DNA of 52,874 nucleotides from Candidatus Aminicenantota bacterium (GCA_017886205.1 JAFNEO010000040.1:1-52874), one strand, 5' to 3'. Shown: positions 1 to 9,221, counted from the stretch's first letter. Notes: a model not told the origin generated them from the letters alone. Program-made: numbers and translations.

Positions 1-45
1 TTAGGCAATTATGCCCGCAATGACACGCCAAAACAAGGAGACCTC

Positions 46-807
46 ATGGGTAAACTGGATAACAAATGCGCAATTGTCACAGGCGGTGCGTCGGGGATTG
101 GACTCGCCACCGCGCAACTGCTTGCCGAAGAAGGGGCGGCAGTCGTGATCGCGGACATCAATGCCGAACAGGGGAAGCAGGCAGAACAGAAAATCAACGC
201 CGCCGGCGGACGCGCGGTCTTCGTTCAGTGCAATGTGGCGCTCGCGGCGGATTGCCGGCGCACGGTGCAGAACGCCGTTGAAAAATTTGGCAGGCTGGAT
301 ATTGTCTTTAATAACGCGGGCATCATCCGCCGCGCCGATGTGATCGGCACCACCGAAGATGAATGGGACCGGGTGATGGACGTGAACGTCAAGTCCATCT
401 TTTTGATGAGCAAATATGCCGTCCCTGAAATCGTTAAACAGGGCGGCGGCTCGATCGTCAACACGGGATCGGGCTGGGGCGTCAAGGGCGGGCGAAACGC
501 GGTTTCCTATTGCGCTTCGAAGGGAGCGGTGGTCAACATGACCCGTGCCATGGCCATTGACCACGGTCCGCAAAACATCCGGGTCAACTGCATTTGTCCT
601 GGAGATACCGATACGCCCATGCTTCGCAACGAAGCCAAACAACTCGGCCGGGCAGAAGATAAGTTCATGGCAGAAGCCGCCGAGCGCCCGCTCAACCGTT
701 ATGCCCAGCCAATCGAGATCGCGCAATCGGTTTTGTATCTCGTCAGCGACGCGGCAAGCTACGTCACGGGGGCGGTGCTTGCGGTGGATGGCGGCGGCAC
801 GGCGTAA
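46..807 (+). CDS. Short-chain dehydrogenase/reductase (SDR)
   Basis: 253-residue classical SDR, an NAD(P)-dependent oxidoreductase probably acting on a sugar, polyol or other alcohol; the substrate cannot be told. Visible motifs are the Rossmann TGGASGIG at residues 12-19, NNAG at 89-92, catalytic Asn114, Ser142 and the YCASK pair Tyr155/Lys159. The C-terminal VTGAVLAVDGGG is typical of the family. An AAGGAG ribosome site sits 6 bases before the ATG. It has no close partner: about 340 empty bases separate it from the next gene. Alanine codons here are mostly GCG, whereas the following genes prefer GCC, so it may have a different origin. Confidence 0.93.
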   Translation: MGKLDNKCAIVTGGASGIGLATAQLLAEEGAAVVIADINAEQGKQAEQKINAAGGRAVFVQCNVALAADCRRTVQNAVEKFGRLDIVFNNAGIIRRADVIGTTEDEWDRVMDVNVKSIFLMSKYAVPEIVKQGGGSIVNTGSGWGVKGGRNAVSYCASKGAVVNMTRAMAIDHGPQNIRVNCICPGDTDTPMLRNEAKQLGRAEDKFMAEAAERPLNRYAQPIEIAQSVLYLVSDAASYVTGAVLAVDGGGTA

Positions 808-1104
808 GTTAGGCTTGTCGTTTGTTCCTTCCTGAGCAGTTTGACGCTTTTTCCCTCCAGTCCAATCCATCCGTCATGAGCACACTCGCTGCCGCCAAGA
901 ACGCGGTGGATGCGGGCGCAGCTATCAAAAATCACAGGCGGGGTCTGAGTAAGGTCGCCGTTTCCGGTAAAGGACGCAGACGAGCGGGCAGGGATTCTCT
1001 AAGAGGAGAGCGTGCCGAGGAAATAAACGAATTTCTCTCGCCGGGGGAAATTCACGGGCCTTCGATCCTATACCCTGGGCCTTAACTTGCGCGATTCCGA
1101 TTTC
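808..1104. other. Intergenic stretch without recognisable gene
   Basis: No credible coding frame, tRNA or hairpin terminator was found here. The open frames on both strands give low-complexity, family-less translations and no ribosome site. The composition resembles the upstream SDR gene more than the downstream genes. Confidence 0.5.
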
Positions 1105-1113
1105 TGGTATATT
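1105..1113 (+). promoter_or_regulatory. Extended -10 promoter element for the aldo/keto reductase gene
   Basis: TGG followed by TATATT forms an extended -10 box about 38 bases before the ATG at 1151. No good -35 box at 17 bp spacing is present, which extended -10 promoters tolerate. The predicted start of transcription is near 1120. Confidence 0.4.
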
Positions 1114-1150
1114 CTTTGGGCTCTTCAAAGTCAGAACGGAGATCGCCAGA

Positions 1151-2143
1151 ATGGAATACCGCTCCCTGGGCAGGTCGGGACTGAAGATATCGGCGCTTTC
1201 CTTCGGCGCCTGGGTGACCTTCAGCGATCAAGTGGGAGAAGATATCGCCTCCGCCTGCATGAAGGCGGCCTACGACGCCGGCGTCAACTTCTTCGACAAC
1301 GCCGAGGCCTATGCCCGCGGCCGGGCCGAAATCATGATGGGAGACATTCTTAAGAAATCGGGTTGGCGGCGCTCGGACCTCATCATCTCCACTAAGATCT
1401 TCTGGGGCGGCCGAGGCGTCAACGACCGCGGACTTTCCCGCAAGCACATCAGCGAAGGCACGGATGCCGCTCTCTCGCGCCTTCAGATGGACTACGTCGA
1501 CCTGATCTACTGCCACCGTCCCGACGTCGAGACACCGCTCGAGGAAACGGTCTGGGCGATGAACCAGGTTATCCGGAAGGGCAAGGCTTTTTACTGGGGG
1601 ACCAGTGAATGGAGCGCCCGGCAGATCTCGGAAGCCTGCTATTTCGCCAGGCTGGAGCACCTTATCCCCCCGACGATGGAACAGCCCCAGTACAACATGT
1701 TCATCCGGGAACAGGTGGAAAAGGAATACGCGCCGCTCTACCGCGATTTCGGACTGGGGACGACAATCTGGAGCCCGCTGGCCGGAGGTCTTCTGACCGG
1801 GAAGTACGATGCTGGGACACCCCCGGGCACGAGGGTCTCGCTTCCCGGTTATGAATGGCTGCGCGAGCGCTATGAGGGCCCGGAGGCGGAAATCAGGATC
1901 GGAAAAGTCCGCCGTCTCCGCGCGATTGCGAATGAGCTCGGGATGACCCCGGCCCAGCTTGCCTTGGCCTGGTGCCTGAAGAACCCAAATGTGAGCTCGG
2001 TCATCACCGGGGCCTCGCGGCCCGAGCAAGTGGTCGAGAACATGAAGGCGCTGGAGGCCGTCGACCGGCTTTCGCCCGAGGTCATGGAGCGCATAGAGAC
2101 CATCCTAGACAACAAGCCGACCCCCGAGTCCAACCTCCGCTGA
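1151..2143 (+). CDS. Aldo/keto reductase, potassium-channel beta-subunit-like
   Basis: 330 residues, NADPH-dependent carbonyl reductase fold ((beta/alpha)8 barrel). The complete catalytic tetrad is visible: Asp49 and Tyr54 in FFDNAEAY, Lys82 in STKIFWGG and His122 in YCHRPD. The C-terminal [12 protein letters not shown] segment is the usual cofactor-binding end. Overall it resembles the Kv-beta/YghZ branch (AKR6/14), which reduces aldehydes and ketones; the physiological substrate is unknown. It starts at the ATG after a GGAG site and is followed 77 bases later by a secreted amidohydrolase on the same strand. Confidence 0.93.
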   Translation: MEYRSLGRSGLKISALSFGAWVTFSDQVGEDIASACMKAAYDAGVNFFDNAEAYARGRAEIMMGDILKKSGWRRSDLIISTKIFWGGRGVNDRGLSRKHISEGTDAALSRLQMDYVDLIYCHRPDVETPLEETVWAMNQVIRKGKAFYWGTSEWSARQISEACYFARLEHLIPPTMEQPQYNMFIREQVEKEYAPLYRDFGLGTTIWSPLAGGLLTGKYDAGTPPGTRVSLPGYEWLRERYEGPEAEIRIGKVRRLRAIANELGMTPAQLALAWCLKNPNVSSVITGASRPEQVVENMKALEAVDRLSPEVMERIETILDNKPTPESNLR

Positions 2144-2220
2144 AAGAGAGCTTTTTCCCATTGCCTAGTGGGGATATAAAAAATAAGATAAAGCCGGTTA
2201 AACCATGGAGGGAATCCGAA

Positions 2221-3945
2221 ATGTCGCACCAACGCCTGGCAAGACTGTCCTTTTCTATTCTGACCGTCCTCGTCATAGGAGGGCTTTCCGGCTGCGTTAA
2301 AAAACAGCCGGCTGACCTCGTCCTGACCAACGGGAAGATCATCACTCTAGAAGATATTGCCCCTACCGCCGAGGCCCTCGCGGTCACGGGCGATCGCATC
2401 ATCGCTGTGGGAACCGCCAAGAAGATCAAACCATACATCGGAAGCTCGACCCGGGTGATCGATCTCCAAGGTCAAACAGCCATCCCCGGTTTTATCGACA
2501 GCCACGCCCACTTCACCGGAGTGGGCGAGGCCCGGATGATCCTTGACCTGACACGGGCAAGAAACTGGGACGAGATTGTTACCCTGGTCGCAGAGGCGGC
2601 CAGCAAGGCCAAGCCCGGGGAATGGGTCCGAGGGAGAGGCTGGCACCAAGAAAAATGGGACAAGAGGCCGGAACCCAGCGTGGACGGGCTGCCTTTTCAT
2701 GATGCTCTGAGCAGCGTGACTCCTGACAACCCGGTTCTGCTCGAGCACGCCAGCGGTCATTCCTGCCTGGCCAACGCCAAAGCCATGGAGCTTGGCGGCG
2801 TCACCAAGATGACTCCCGATCCGGCCGGAGGCGAGATCGTCCGCGACGGGCGGGGGAACCCGATCGGCGCGTTTCGGGAAACCGCCCAAGGCCTAGTCGG
2901 GCGCCCGTTGTATGGCTCTGAGCTGAAGAAGACGGAGGCCGAGAGAGCCGACCAGGAACGGAAGGCCATCGAACTGGCTGTGCAGGAATGCCTGTCCAAG
3001 GGCGTCACCAGCGTCCACGATGCCGGCGCCTCATTTGGGACCATCAACCTCTACAGGGCGCTGGCCGAGCAGGGGAAGCTCGGCGTCCGCATCTATGCCA
3101 TGATCAGCGAAGAAAACTCCGGGCTCCAGCAGCGCTTCGCCCAATACCGGATCATCGGCGCCGGTCAAAACCATCTGACCGTGCGGGCCGTCAAGCGCCT
3201 TCTGGACGGGGCCCTGGGCGCCCACGGCGCGTGGCTTCTGGAACCCTATGCCGACCTGCCGACATCCACCGGCCTCAACACGACCCCGATCGAAGACCTG
3301 AAAGAGACTGCCCGCTTGGCCCTCGAAAACGACTTCCAGCTGTGCACCCATGCGATCGGCGACCGGGCCAACCGCGAGGTCCTTAACATCTATGAACAAG
3401 CCTTCGCGGACCATCCGGAGAAAAAAGACCTGCGCTGGCGGGTGGAGCACGCCCAGCACCTCGCCCCGTCGGACATCCCCCGCTTCGGCCGTCTCGGCGT
3501 CATCGCGGCGATGCAGGGAGTCCACTGCACCTCGGACGGTCCGTGGGTTGTCAAAAAACTGGGCGAGAAGAGGGCCAAGGAGGGAGCTTATGTCTGGCGG
3601 TCGATCATGGACGGAGGGGCCGTCATCGGCAACGGCACGGATGCCCCGGTCGAGGACATCGACCCGATCCCGTCGTTCTATGCGACCGTGACCAGAAAAA
3701 TGAAGGACGGCACGGCCTTCTTCCCGGAACAACGTTTGAGCAGGGAAGAAGCGCTGCGCACCTATACGCTTAACGGCGCCTACGCCGCTTTTCAAGAAAA
3801 CCTGCTGGGATCGCTTAAACCCGGAAAGCTGGCCGACATCACCGTTCTGTCCAAGGACATCATGACGGTGGCCGAGGAAGAGATTCCTAAGACACAGGTC
3901 CGTCTGACGATCGTCGGCGGCCAAGTTCTTTTCCAGAAAAACTGA
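2221..3945 (+). CDS. Secreted amidohydrolase family 3 lipoprotein
   Basis: 574 residues. Residues 1-25 form a lipoprotein signal with lipobox LSGC (Cys25), so the enzyme is probably anchored outside the cytoplasm. The mature part starts with the composite beta-sheet segment seen in metal-dependent hydrolases, then PGFIDSHAHF with metal ligands His95 and His97, a HAIGD segment, an RVEHAQ segment and a late NGTDAP segment holding the catalytic Asp. This layout matches the YtcJ-like amidohydrolase_3 group, which hydrolyses N-acyl or amide bonds; the exact substrate is open. The reading frame stays open upstream, but the ATG at 2221 has a GGAGG site and gives the clean signal peptide. Confidence 0.9.
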   Translation: MSHQRLARLSFSILTVLVIGGLSGCVKKQPADLVLTNGKIITLEDIAPTAEALAVTGDRIIAVGTAKKIKPYIGSSTRVIDLQGQTAIPGFIDSHAHFTGVGEARMILDLTRARNWDEIVTLVAEAASKAKPGEWVRGRGWHQEKWDKRPEPSVDGLPFHDALSSVTPDNPVLLEHASGHSCLANAKAMELGGVTKMTPDPAGGEIVRDGRGNPIGAFRETAQGLVGRPLYGSELKKTEAERADQERKAIELAVQECLSKGVTSVHDAGASFGTINLYRALAEQGKLGVRIYAMISEENSGLQQRFAQYRIIGAGQNHLTVRAVKRLLDGALGAHGAWLLEPYADLPTSTGLNTTPIEDLKETARLALENDFQLCTHAIGDRANREVLNIYEQAFADHPEKKDLRWRVEHAQHLAPSDIPRFGRLGVIAAMQGVHCTSDGPWVVKKLGEKRAKEGAYVWRSIMDGGAVIGNGTDAPVEDIDPIPSFYATVTRKMKDGTAFFPEQRLSREEALRTYTLNGAYAAFQENLLGSLKPGKLADITVLSKDIMTVAEEEIPKTQVRLTIVGGQVLFQKN

Positions 3946-3967
3946 GGCAATCGGCGGAGGAAAGAGG

Positions 3968-5377
3968 ATGGGCGGCTTTTTCGGCATTGCTTCCAAAGAG
4001 GACTGTATCGGCGATCTATTTTACGGGACGGACTACCATTCGCATCTCGGGACCAAAAGGGGAGGGCTGGCCGTGTGCGGGCCTGAGGGCTTCGTGCGGA
4101 TTATCCACAGCATCGAGAACGACCAGTTCCGCTCCAAGTTCGACGACGATGTCGCGGGTATGAGAGGGAGAATGGGGATCGGCGTCATCAGCGACACCGA
4201 CGACCAGCCGCTGCTCATCCGTTCCCATCTGGGGAATTATGCCGTCGTGACCGTGGGCGTCATCAAGAACAAGGAGGACCTAGCCAAGCGCGCCTTCGAG
4301 ACGCAGCGGCTCCATTTTTCCGAGATGAGCGGCGGCGAGATCAGCCCGACCGAGCTCATCGCCACCCTGATCAACCAGGAGGGGACGTTCGCGGCGGGGA
4401 TCGCCGGCGCCCTGGATGCAATCCAAGGCTCCTGTTCTCTTCTCCTGCTCACCGAGCGGGGGATCTATGCGGCCCGGGACAAGTGGGGCCGGACGCCGGT
4501 CGTGGTCGGCCGCAAGGACGGAAGCACGGCCGTCACCCTGGAGACATGTGCCTTTCCCAACCTCGGGTTCAGGACCGAAAAGTACCTGGGGCCCGGAGAG
4601 GTGGTTTTCCTCACTGCCGAGGGCTACGAGCAGAAGACCCCGCCCCGTGATCGTCTGCAGATCTGCGCCTTCCTCTGGGTTTACTACGGCTATCCGGCCT
4701 CGAGCTACGAAGGCATCAACGTGGAGTGGGCCCGCAACCGCTGTGGCGCCTTTTTGGCCCGAAGGAACCCCATCGCCATAGACTTCGTCGCCGGCATCCC
4801 CGACAGCGGGATCGGCCACGGCCTGGGCTATGCCGCCGAAGCCGGAGTCCCCTTCAAGAGACCGTTCGTCAAATACTCCCCGACCTGGGCGCGCAGCTTC
4901 ATGCCCCAGAGCCAGGTCCTGAGAGACCTTGTGGCCCGGATGAAGCTCATTCCCATCCAAGAACTCATCGAGGGCAAGAAGTTCCTCTTCTGCGAGGACT
5001 CGATTGTCCGCGGCACCCAACTCAAGGACACGATCCAACGGCTGTACGATGTCGGGGCCCTGGAGGTCCATATGCGGCCGGCCTGTCCGCCGCTCGTCTA
5101 TGCTTGCAAGTTCCTGAACTTCTCGATCTCCCGCTCGGAGTTCGACCTGGCCGCGCGCCGGGCCATCCGCGAGCTCGAAGGCGACCATCCCCGTGACCTG
5201 ACCCCTTATGCGGTCCACGGCACGGAGCAGTACAACGCCATGGAGGAGAAGATCCGGCGGCGGCTTAACTTGACGACGCTCAGATACCAGCGCCTGGAAG
5301 ACCTCGTCGAGGCGGTCAGCCTCCCCAAGGAGAGACTCTGCACATATTGTTGGGACGGCTCCGAGCCCCCCGAATGA
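3968..5377 (+). CDS. PurF-like amidophosphoribosyltransferase lacking the glutaminase cysteine
   Basis: 469 residues, homologous over its full length to glutamine PRPP amidotransferase, the first enzyme of purine synthesis. The N-terminal Ntn-hydrolase domain reads MGGFFGIAS where true PurF has MCGIFGI: the nucleophilic Cys is Gly, so glutamine hydrolysis by the normal route is not expected. The PRPP loop FCEDSIVRGTQL (341-352) is well kept, as are four cysteines at the positions of the Fe-S ligands of the Bacillus enzyme (Cys233, Cys380, Cys458, Cys461). It could use free ammonia, take ammonia from a partner, or have another role. It sits 22 bases after the amidohydrolase gene and no other purine gene is nearby. 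I recall similar MGG-type paralogues in Bacteroidetes and Clostridia, from memory only. Confidence 0.85.
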   Translation: MGGFFGIASKEDCIGDLFYGTDYHSHLGTKRGGLAVCGPEGFVRIIHSIENDQFRSKFDDDVAGMRGRMGIGVISDTDDQPLLIRSHLGNYAVVTVGVIKNKEDLAKRAFETQRLHFSEMSGGEISPTELIATLINQEGTFAAGIAGALDAIQGSCSLLLLTERGIYAARDKWGRTPVVVGRKDGSTAVTLETCAFPNLGFRTEKYLGPGEVVFLTAEGYEQKTPPRDRLQICAFLWVYYGYPASSYEGINVEWARNRCGAFLARRNPIAIDFVAGIPDSGIGHGLGYAAEAGVPFKRPFVKYSPTWARSFMPQSQVLRDLVARMKLIPIQELIEGKKFLFCEDSIVRGTQLKDTIQRLYDVGALEVHMRPACPPLVYACKFLNFSISRSEFDLAARRAIRELEGDHPRDLTPYAVHGTEQYNAMEEKIRRRLNLTTLRYQRLEDLVEAVSLPKERLCTYCWDGSEPPE

Positions 5378-5433
5378 ACCGGCCCGCCGCCCTTTTTGTT
5401 AAAATGGCAACGGTTCTCTTAAATCGATTAATA

Positions 5434-5445
5434 TGAACGCGTTCA
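5434..5445. promoter_or_regulatory. Perfect 12-bp palindrome upstream of the DoxX gene
   Basis: TGAACGCGTTCA is a perfect palindrome 39 bases before the DoxX start codon, next to AT-rich sequence. It could be an operator for a dimeric repressor; no regulator gene is adjacent. Confidence 0.3.
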
Positions 5446-5484
5446 GTCATGCGTCATTGCGGGCATAATAGTAGGAGGTGCAAC

Positions 5485-5880
5485 ATGTCCTTGGCTTTTT
5501 TGATCGGCCGTCTCATCGTCGGCGCCTACTATCTCTACAACGGGATCAACCATTTCCTGAGGCTCTCGCAGCTGGCCGCCTACGCCAAGTCCAAGGGAGT
5601 CTCGGCCCCGGAAATCGCCGTCGCCGGCTCCGGTCTGCTGCTGCTCCTGGCCGGGATTACGCTTCTGCTCGGGTACGACCCCAAGGTCGGAGTCGCGGCG
5701 CTCGTCCTTTTCTTCGTCCCCGTCACCATCCTGATGCATAATTTCTGGGCTGTGCCGGCCGAGCAGAAGATGATAGAAGCCGTCCAGTTCAGCAAGAACT
5801 TGGCCCTCCTGGGCTCCACCCTGATGTTCCTGAAGATACCGAGGCCCTGGCCGCTGAGCCTGGATCGTAAGAAAAAGTAG
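5485..5880 (+). CDS. DoxX family membrane protein
   Basis: 131 residues with about four hydrophobic segments and the N-terminal FLIGRLIVGAYYLYNGINHF pattern typical of DoxX/DoxD-like inner-membrane proteins. Members are linked to thiosulfate:quinone oxidoreductase subunits or to redox homeostasis, but most are of unknown function. The ATG at 5485 is chosen because AGGAGG ends 4 bases before it; the frame is open slightly further upstream without a better site. The downstream neighbours (small lipoprotein, thioredoxin-reductase-like flavoprotein) loosely suit a redox role. Confidence 0.85.
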   Translation: MSLAFLIGRLIVGAYYLYNGINHFLRLSQLAAYAKSKGVSAPEIAVAGSGLLLLLAGITLLLGYDPKVGVAALVLFFVPVTILMHNFWAVPAEQKMIEAVQFSKNLALLGSTLMFLKIPRPWPLSLDRKKK

Positions 5881-5975
5881 AGGAAGCGACTGATTTTGCG
5901 CCCAGGGTCTCGGAGCTCTGCGATTGGTACGTGTATCAGACTGACGATTTCCAAGAAAAAAGAAAGGGCCCCGGA

Positions 5976-6494
5976 TTGAGACCGAGCCCTCTTGTCCTCG
6001 CCCTTTTAATGATCTTACTTCTTTGGCCGTCATGCCGCCAGAGAACGGAAGCGGACAACGTCCTGGAAACCGTTAATTCCCTGGCTCGCCTGGCTGAAAA
6101 GAAAGACGTCGAAGCCATCATGGCTCACTTCGCCGAAGATTTCTCTGACTTCGATGGTCGCGACAAGAGCAGACTCCGCTCGCTCCTCTCATCCTATTTC
6201 AGCGACCGCATGGGCATTGTCGTTCACCGACTGAGCAGCCGGATAATCGACTTGACCTCCGGTCACGCCGCGCTCGAGACCGAGGTGGCCCTGTCCTCTG
6301 GCGGCGCCGAAGCCCTGCGGCGTCTCGTCCGGATATCACCGGACATCTATCGCCTCCGGATCGACCTCGCCAAGGTCGGGGAAAAGTGGCTGATCGGCTA
6401 CGCGGAATGGGCCTCTATAGGCCTGACCGAACTCTTGCCGGAGTCTCTGGGTGAACTCAGGAAGATTTTTCCCAAAATATGGGTCGACCGATGA
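5976..6494 (+). CDS. Small predicted lipoprotein, NTF2/SnoaL-like
   Basis: 172 residues from a TTG start. The first 20 residues form a lipoprotein signal ending in WPSC. The body has the feel of an NTF2/SnoaL-like fold: LARLAEKKDVEAIMAHFAED near the start, alternating strands, and a final KWLIGYAEW segment. That fold often forms a small ligand pocket; no catalytic residues can be named. A GTG at 5931 in the same frame would add 15 polar residues before the signal, which makes it less likely. It precedes the flavoprotein gene by 23 bases. Confidence 0.6.
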   Translation: MRPSPLVLALLMILLLWPSCRQRTEADNVLETVNSLARLAEKKDVEAIMAHFAEDFSDFDGRDKSRLRSLLSSYFSDRMGIVVHRLSSRIIDLTSGHAALETEVALSSGGAEALRRLVRISPDIYRLRIDLAKVGEKWLIGYAEWASIGLTELLPESLGELRKIFPKIWVDR

Positions 6495-6517
6495 ACAAAT
6501 CTCTATCGAGGTGAACC

Positions 6518-7438
6518 ATGAACTCAACGAACCGAAGCACCGAAATTCTTATCGTCGGGGGCGGGCCGGCCGGCTACACGGCCGGGATCTACGCCGCCCG
6601 GGCGGGCCGAAAGACCGCCATCCTGGAAGGACGGGGACGGTCGCGGCTCGCCGTCGGCTACGCACTGGAGAACTATCCCGGTTTTATTTCGGTCGATAGC
6701 GCCCAGCTTCTCCGGACCTTCAGGGCCCAGGCCGAGCACTTCGGGGCCCAGCTCTACCCGGAGGAGGCTATCGATTTCAACCTGCCCGGCCCGACGAAAT
6801 ACGTTGTCTCGCGGGAACATCTGTATGAAGCCAGGGCCGTGGTCCTAGCCTCCGGAAAACCCGTCCCGCGCGAACACCTGATTCGGGGCGAAGAGCGGTT
6901 TGTGGGGCAGGGAGTCAGCTATTGTGCCACCTGCGACGGCCCTCTTTACAAGGGTTTGATCGTCGCGGCCTTTGGAGCCTCTGAGGAGGCGGCCGATGAG
7001 GTCCTGGCCCTCCATGGGATGGGGTGCCATGTCCACTGGATTCCGGGCGAAGCCCGGGATAATAAAGCGGCTCCTCTAAAAGTTAAGGAGATCGAAGAAA
7101 AGGGAATTCCCATCCATCGGATGGCCCGGATCACTGAAGTGCGGGGTGAGCAGGGCGTGGAGAAGCTGGCGATCGAAAGAGAGGGCAGGGAAGAGGAGCT
7201 CCCGGTGGCCGCCCTGTTCATTTTCCGGGAAAGCCTAACCTCGCCTCTTTTCCAGAAAGCCGGCCTGTCTCTCGACCACAGGCAGTGCCTGGCCGTCGAC
7301 CGGTTTCAGAGGACTAACGTTGACGGAGTGTTCGCCGCCGGAGACATCACTTGCGGTGGGATGCAGGTGGTGACGGCGGCCGCGGAGGGGGCGGTCGCCG
7401 CCATGCAGGCGATCATTTACGTCCGCAGACAGCCTTGA
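6518..7438 (+). CDS. Thioredoxin-reductase-like FAD flavoprotein
   Basis: 306 residues. FAD-binding GGGPAGYTAGIYAARAG at 14-30, redox-active dithiol CATC (Cys136/Cys139) and the second FAD motif GVFAAGDI near the C-terminus place it in the low-molecular-weight thioredoxin reductase family. The pyridine-nucleotide motif, usually GGGDSAxEEA, reads AAFGASEEAADEV at about 150-162, so normal NADPH binding is doubtful. The electron donor may be different, as in ferredoxin- or F420-linked relatives, or simply unusual. A GAGGTG site precedes the ATG. The gene converges on the sigma factor with 12 bases between. Confidence 0.85.
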   Translation: MNSTNRSTEILIVGGGPAGYTAGIYAARAGRKTAILEGRGRSRLAVGYALENYPGFISVDSAQLLRTFRAQAEHFGAQLYPEEAIDFNLPGPTKYVVSREHLYEARAVVLASGKPVPREHLIRGEERFVGQGVSYCATCDGPLYKGLIVAAFGASEEAADEVLALHGMGCHVHWIPGEARDNKAAPLKVKEIEEKGIPIHRMARITEVRGEQGVEKLAIEREGREEELPVAALFIFRESLTSPLFQKAGLSLDHRQCLAVDRFQRTNVDGVFAAGDITCGGMQVVTAAAEGAVAAMQAIIYVRRQP

Positions 7439-7450
7439 GGCGGCCGGTTA

Positions 7451-8896
7451 TCAGGCGAAACCCTTCAACTTGCCGTTGAGCTCGGGAGATTGGAGCTTGC
7501 GCAGAGCTTTAACCTCGATCTGCCTCACCCGTTCCCTCGTTACCCGGAGATGCTCCCCGACCTCCTCCAGGGTGTGGTCGCCGCTCTGCCCCAGACCGAA
7601 CCTTAAACGGATGACCTCGGCCTCTCTGTCCGTCAGGCTCTGGAGGGCCTGCTCGATTTGACGCCTCAGGCTCGAATGGATGACCGTGTCGGGCGGGGAG
7701 GGGATGTCCCTGTCCTGGAGAAACTCGCTCAGGGAACTTTCACCCTTCTCGCCGACGGGAGTCTCGATGGAGACAGTCTCCTGAGTGGTTTGGAGGATCT
7801 GGGTGACTCTTTGGGGTGAAAGTCCGGTCCTTTGGGCGATCTCTTCGACTGAGGGCTCCCTTCCTTTCTCCTTGATGAACGACTGGCTCAGCCGGGCCAG
7901 CTTCTGCAGCGTCTCGGTCATGTGAACCGGGATGCGGACGGTCCGGGATTGGTCGGCGATCGCCCGAGTGACGGCCTGGCGGATCCACCAAGTCGCATAT
8001 GTGGAGAACTTGTGGCCGAGGCGGTAGTTAAACTTGTCGACTGCCCTCATCAGCCCGATATTCCCTTCCTGGATGAGGTCGAGGAAATGGAGGCCCCGGT
8101 TCTGATAGCGCTTGGCGATGGAGACCACCAGCCTGAGGTTGGCGGCGACGAGCTCTGATTTCGACTCATCGCGCAGCTTTTTCCCCACTCGCATGAGGTC
8201 AAAAGCCTTACGGAAATCGGCCGGCCTTCTCTTCGGTGCGCGACGCATGGCGGCACGGCAGCGGGCCATGACATCGTCGACCAGGGCTTCCCAGGCATCC
8301 GGACGGAGCTGCAGTCCGGGGAAAAGCCGCAGCATGCGAATGACCAGCCGCCCGCGGCAGAATCTGGTCTTCTTTATTAGCGGCAGGCCCTTCAACCGCT
8401 TTCCCACGCTTTTCATTTCTTTGAGCCTGGCCCGAGCTTCACGCAGAGCCGTCCTCAGATTCCCGCCCTCGACTTCCTCTTCGGTGAGGTCGAAAATCTC
8501 CCTGAGCGCTCGGGGCGACTTCCGGACTCTCTTTTCCAGGTCTTGGAGGGACTCCAAGAAAACCGGAGTCAGGACCAGTCCCTTGACGATTTTGCGCTTG
8601 CCCTTCTCGATTTTTCTGGCGAGACTGACTTCTCCCTCTTTCGTCAGCAGCATCACCCGCCCCATATCCTTGAGGTAGACTCTCACCAAATCCAAGTCGG
8701 GCCCGCCGTTTCCCCCATCGCCACCGTTTCCTCCCGTAGATTCGGGAACGCCGTCGTGCCCACTCGGCGGGCCGGAGGCGTCCCGTCCAGAACGGCTAAA
8801 AACGGCTCGCTCCTCGAATACGAAATCCCCGTCCTCCGGGTCCGCAAGACCAGGCGCGTACCCGAACCTCTCCTCCGGTTCATATATGATGGTCAT
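7451..8896 (-). CDS. rpoD: RNA polymerase sigma-70 factor, RpoD type
   Basis: 481 residues. After an acidic, Gly-rich N-terminus comes region 1.2 ([16 protein letters not shown]), a variable insert of about 150 residues, then a classic region 2 ([48 protein letters not shown]), region 3 ([14 protein letters not shown]) and region 4 with the helix-turn-helix [19 protein letters not shown]. The insert before region 2 is a mark of primary sigma factors, and the TTGACA/TATAAT-like promoters in this window fit its specificity. The ATG at 8896 is chosen because AAGGTG lies 6 bases ahead; a GTG 9 bases upstream is part of that site. A second RpoD-like gene elsewhere cannot be excluded. Confidence 0.88.
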   Translation of the reverse strand: MTIIYEPEERFGYAPGLADPEDGDFVFEERAVFSRSGRDASGPPSGHDGVPESTGGNGGDGGNGGPDLDLVRVYLKDMGRVMLLTKEGEVSLARKIEKGKRKIVKGLVLTPVFLESLQDLEKRVRKSPRALREIFDLTEEEVEGGNLRTALREARARLKEMKSVGKRLKGLPLIKKTRFCRGRLVIRMLRLFPGLQLRPDAWEALVDDVMARCRAAMRRAPKRRPADFRKAFDLMRVGKKLRDESKSELVAANLRLVVSIAKRYQNRGLHFLDLIQEGNIGLMRAVDKFNYRLGHKFSTYATWWIRQAVTRAIADQSRTVRIPVHMTETLQKLARLSQSFIKEKGREPSVEEIAQRTGLSPQRVTQILQTTQETVSIETPVGEKGESSLSEFLQDRDIPSPPDTVIHSSLRRQIEQALQSLTDREAEVIRLRFGLGQSGDHTLEEVGEHLRVTRERVRQIEVKALRKLQSPELNGKLKGFA

Positions 8897-8919
8897 GGAT
8901 TTCACCTTATATCTTACTA

Positions 8920-8948
8920 TTCATATAGGATAACTAGGGGAGTGTCAA
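8920..8948 (-). promoter_or_regulatory. Sigma-70 promoter for the sigma factor gene
   Basis: On the minus strand TTGACA (8943-8948) and TATGAA (8920-8925) are exactly 17 bp apart. Predicted transcription starts near 8912, giving a leader of about 15 bases that just holds the AAGGTG ribosome site. Confidence 0.6.
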
Positions 8949-9118
8949 GAGGGTTGCATTTATTTTCGGGCAGAGAGAGGGCGCTGGCTGTTTCGGGGAA
9001 TTAGCAAAAGGAGGGGTTTGGGATGGCGGATTCCCGCCCAGCCAGCCAAACGAAAATCCGAAATTATAGTAACATATAAATTCTATAATATCAATAGATT
9101 TTATAGATTTAATCAAGT
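8949..9118. other. AT-rich intergenic stretch between divergent genes
   Basis: Between the sigma factor promoter and the DUF72 promoter. 9056-9118 is strikingly AT-rich for this genome. No gene, hairpin or tRNA was seen; it may be a flexible upstream promoter region. Confidence 0.4.
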
Positions 9119-9147
9119 TTGACAGAGCGAAGGCGTTCTGTTTTAAT
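9119..9147 (+). promoter_or_regulatory. Sigma-70 promoter for the DUF72 gene
   Basis: TTGACA (9119-9124) and TTTAAT (9142-9147) with 17 bp spacing, preceded by an AT-rich tract. Predicted start near 9154. Confidence 0.65.
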
Positions 9148-9221
9148 ACATTCGATCACAGAGCCGGGATGGAGTGAGCCGTGATGGGACGCGGAGTTCG
9201 CTCCTTCCTCAGGCAGGACGA

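Noticed and set aside
1..870. Long open frame on the minus strand opposite the SDR gene
   Set aside because: It is the mirror frame of a GC-rich real gene, has no family resemblance, and the plus-strand SDR has full motifs and a ribosome site.
822..1085. Open frame of 87 codons after the SDR gene
   Set aside because: No ribosome site, no recognisable motif and low-complexity basic translation.
985..1085. tRNA-like stretch with TTCGATCC
   Set aside because: No T-arm stem, no anticodon arm and no acceptor pairing could be built around it.
5378..5400. Possible terminator with a T-run after the PurF-like gene
   Set aside because: The GC-rich bases before the T-run do not form a stem with a workable loop.
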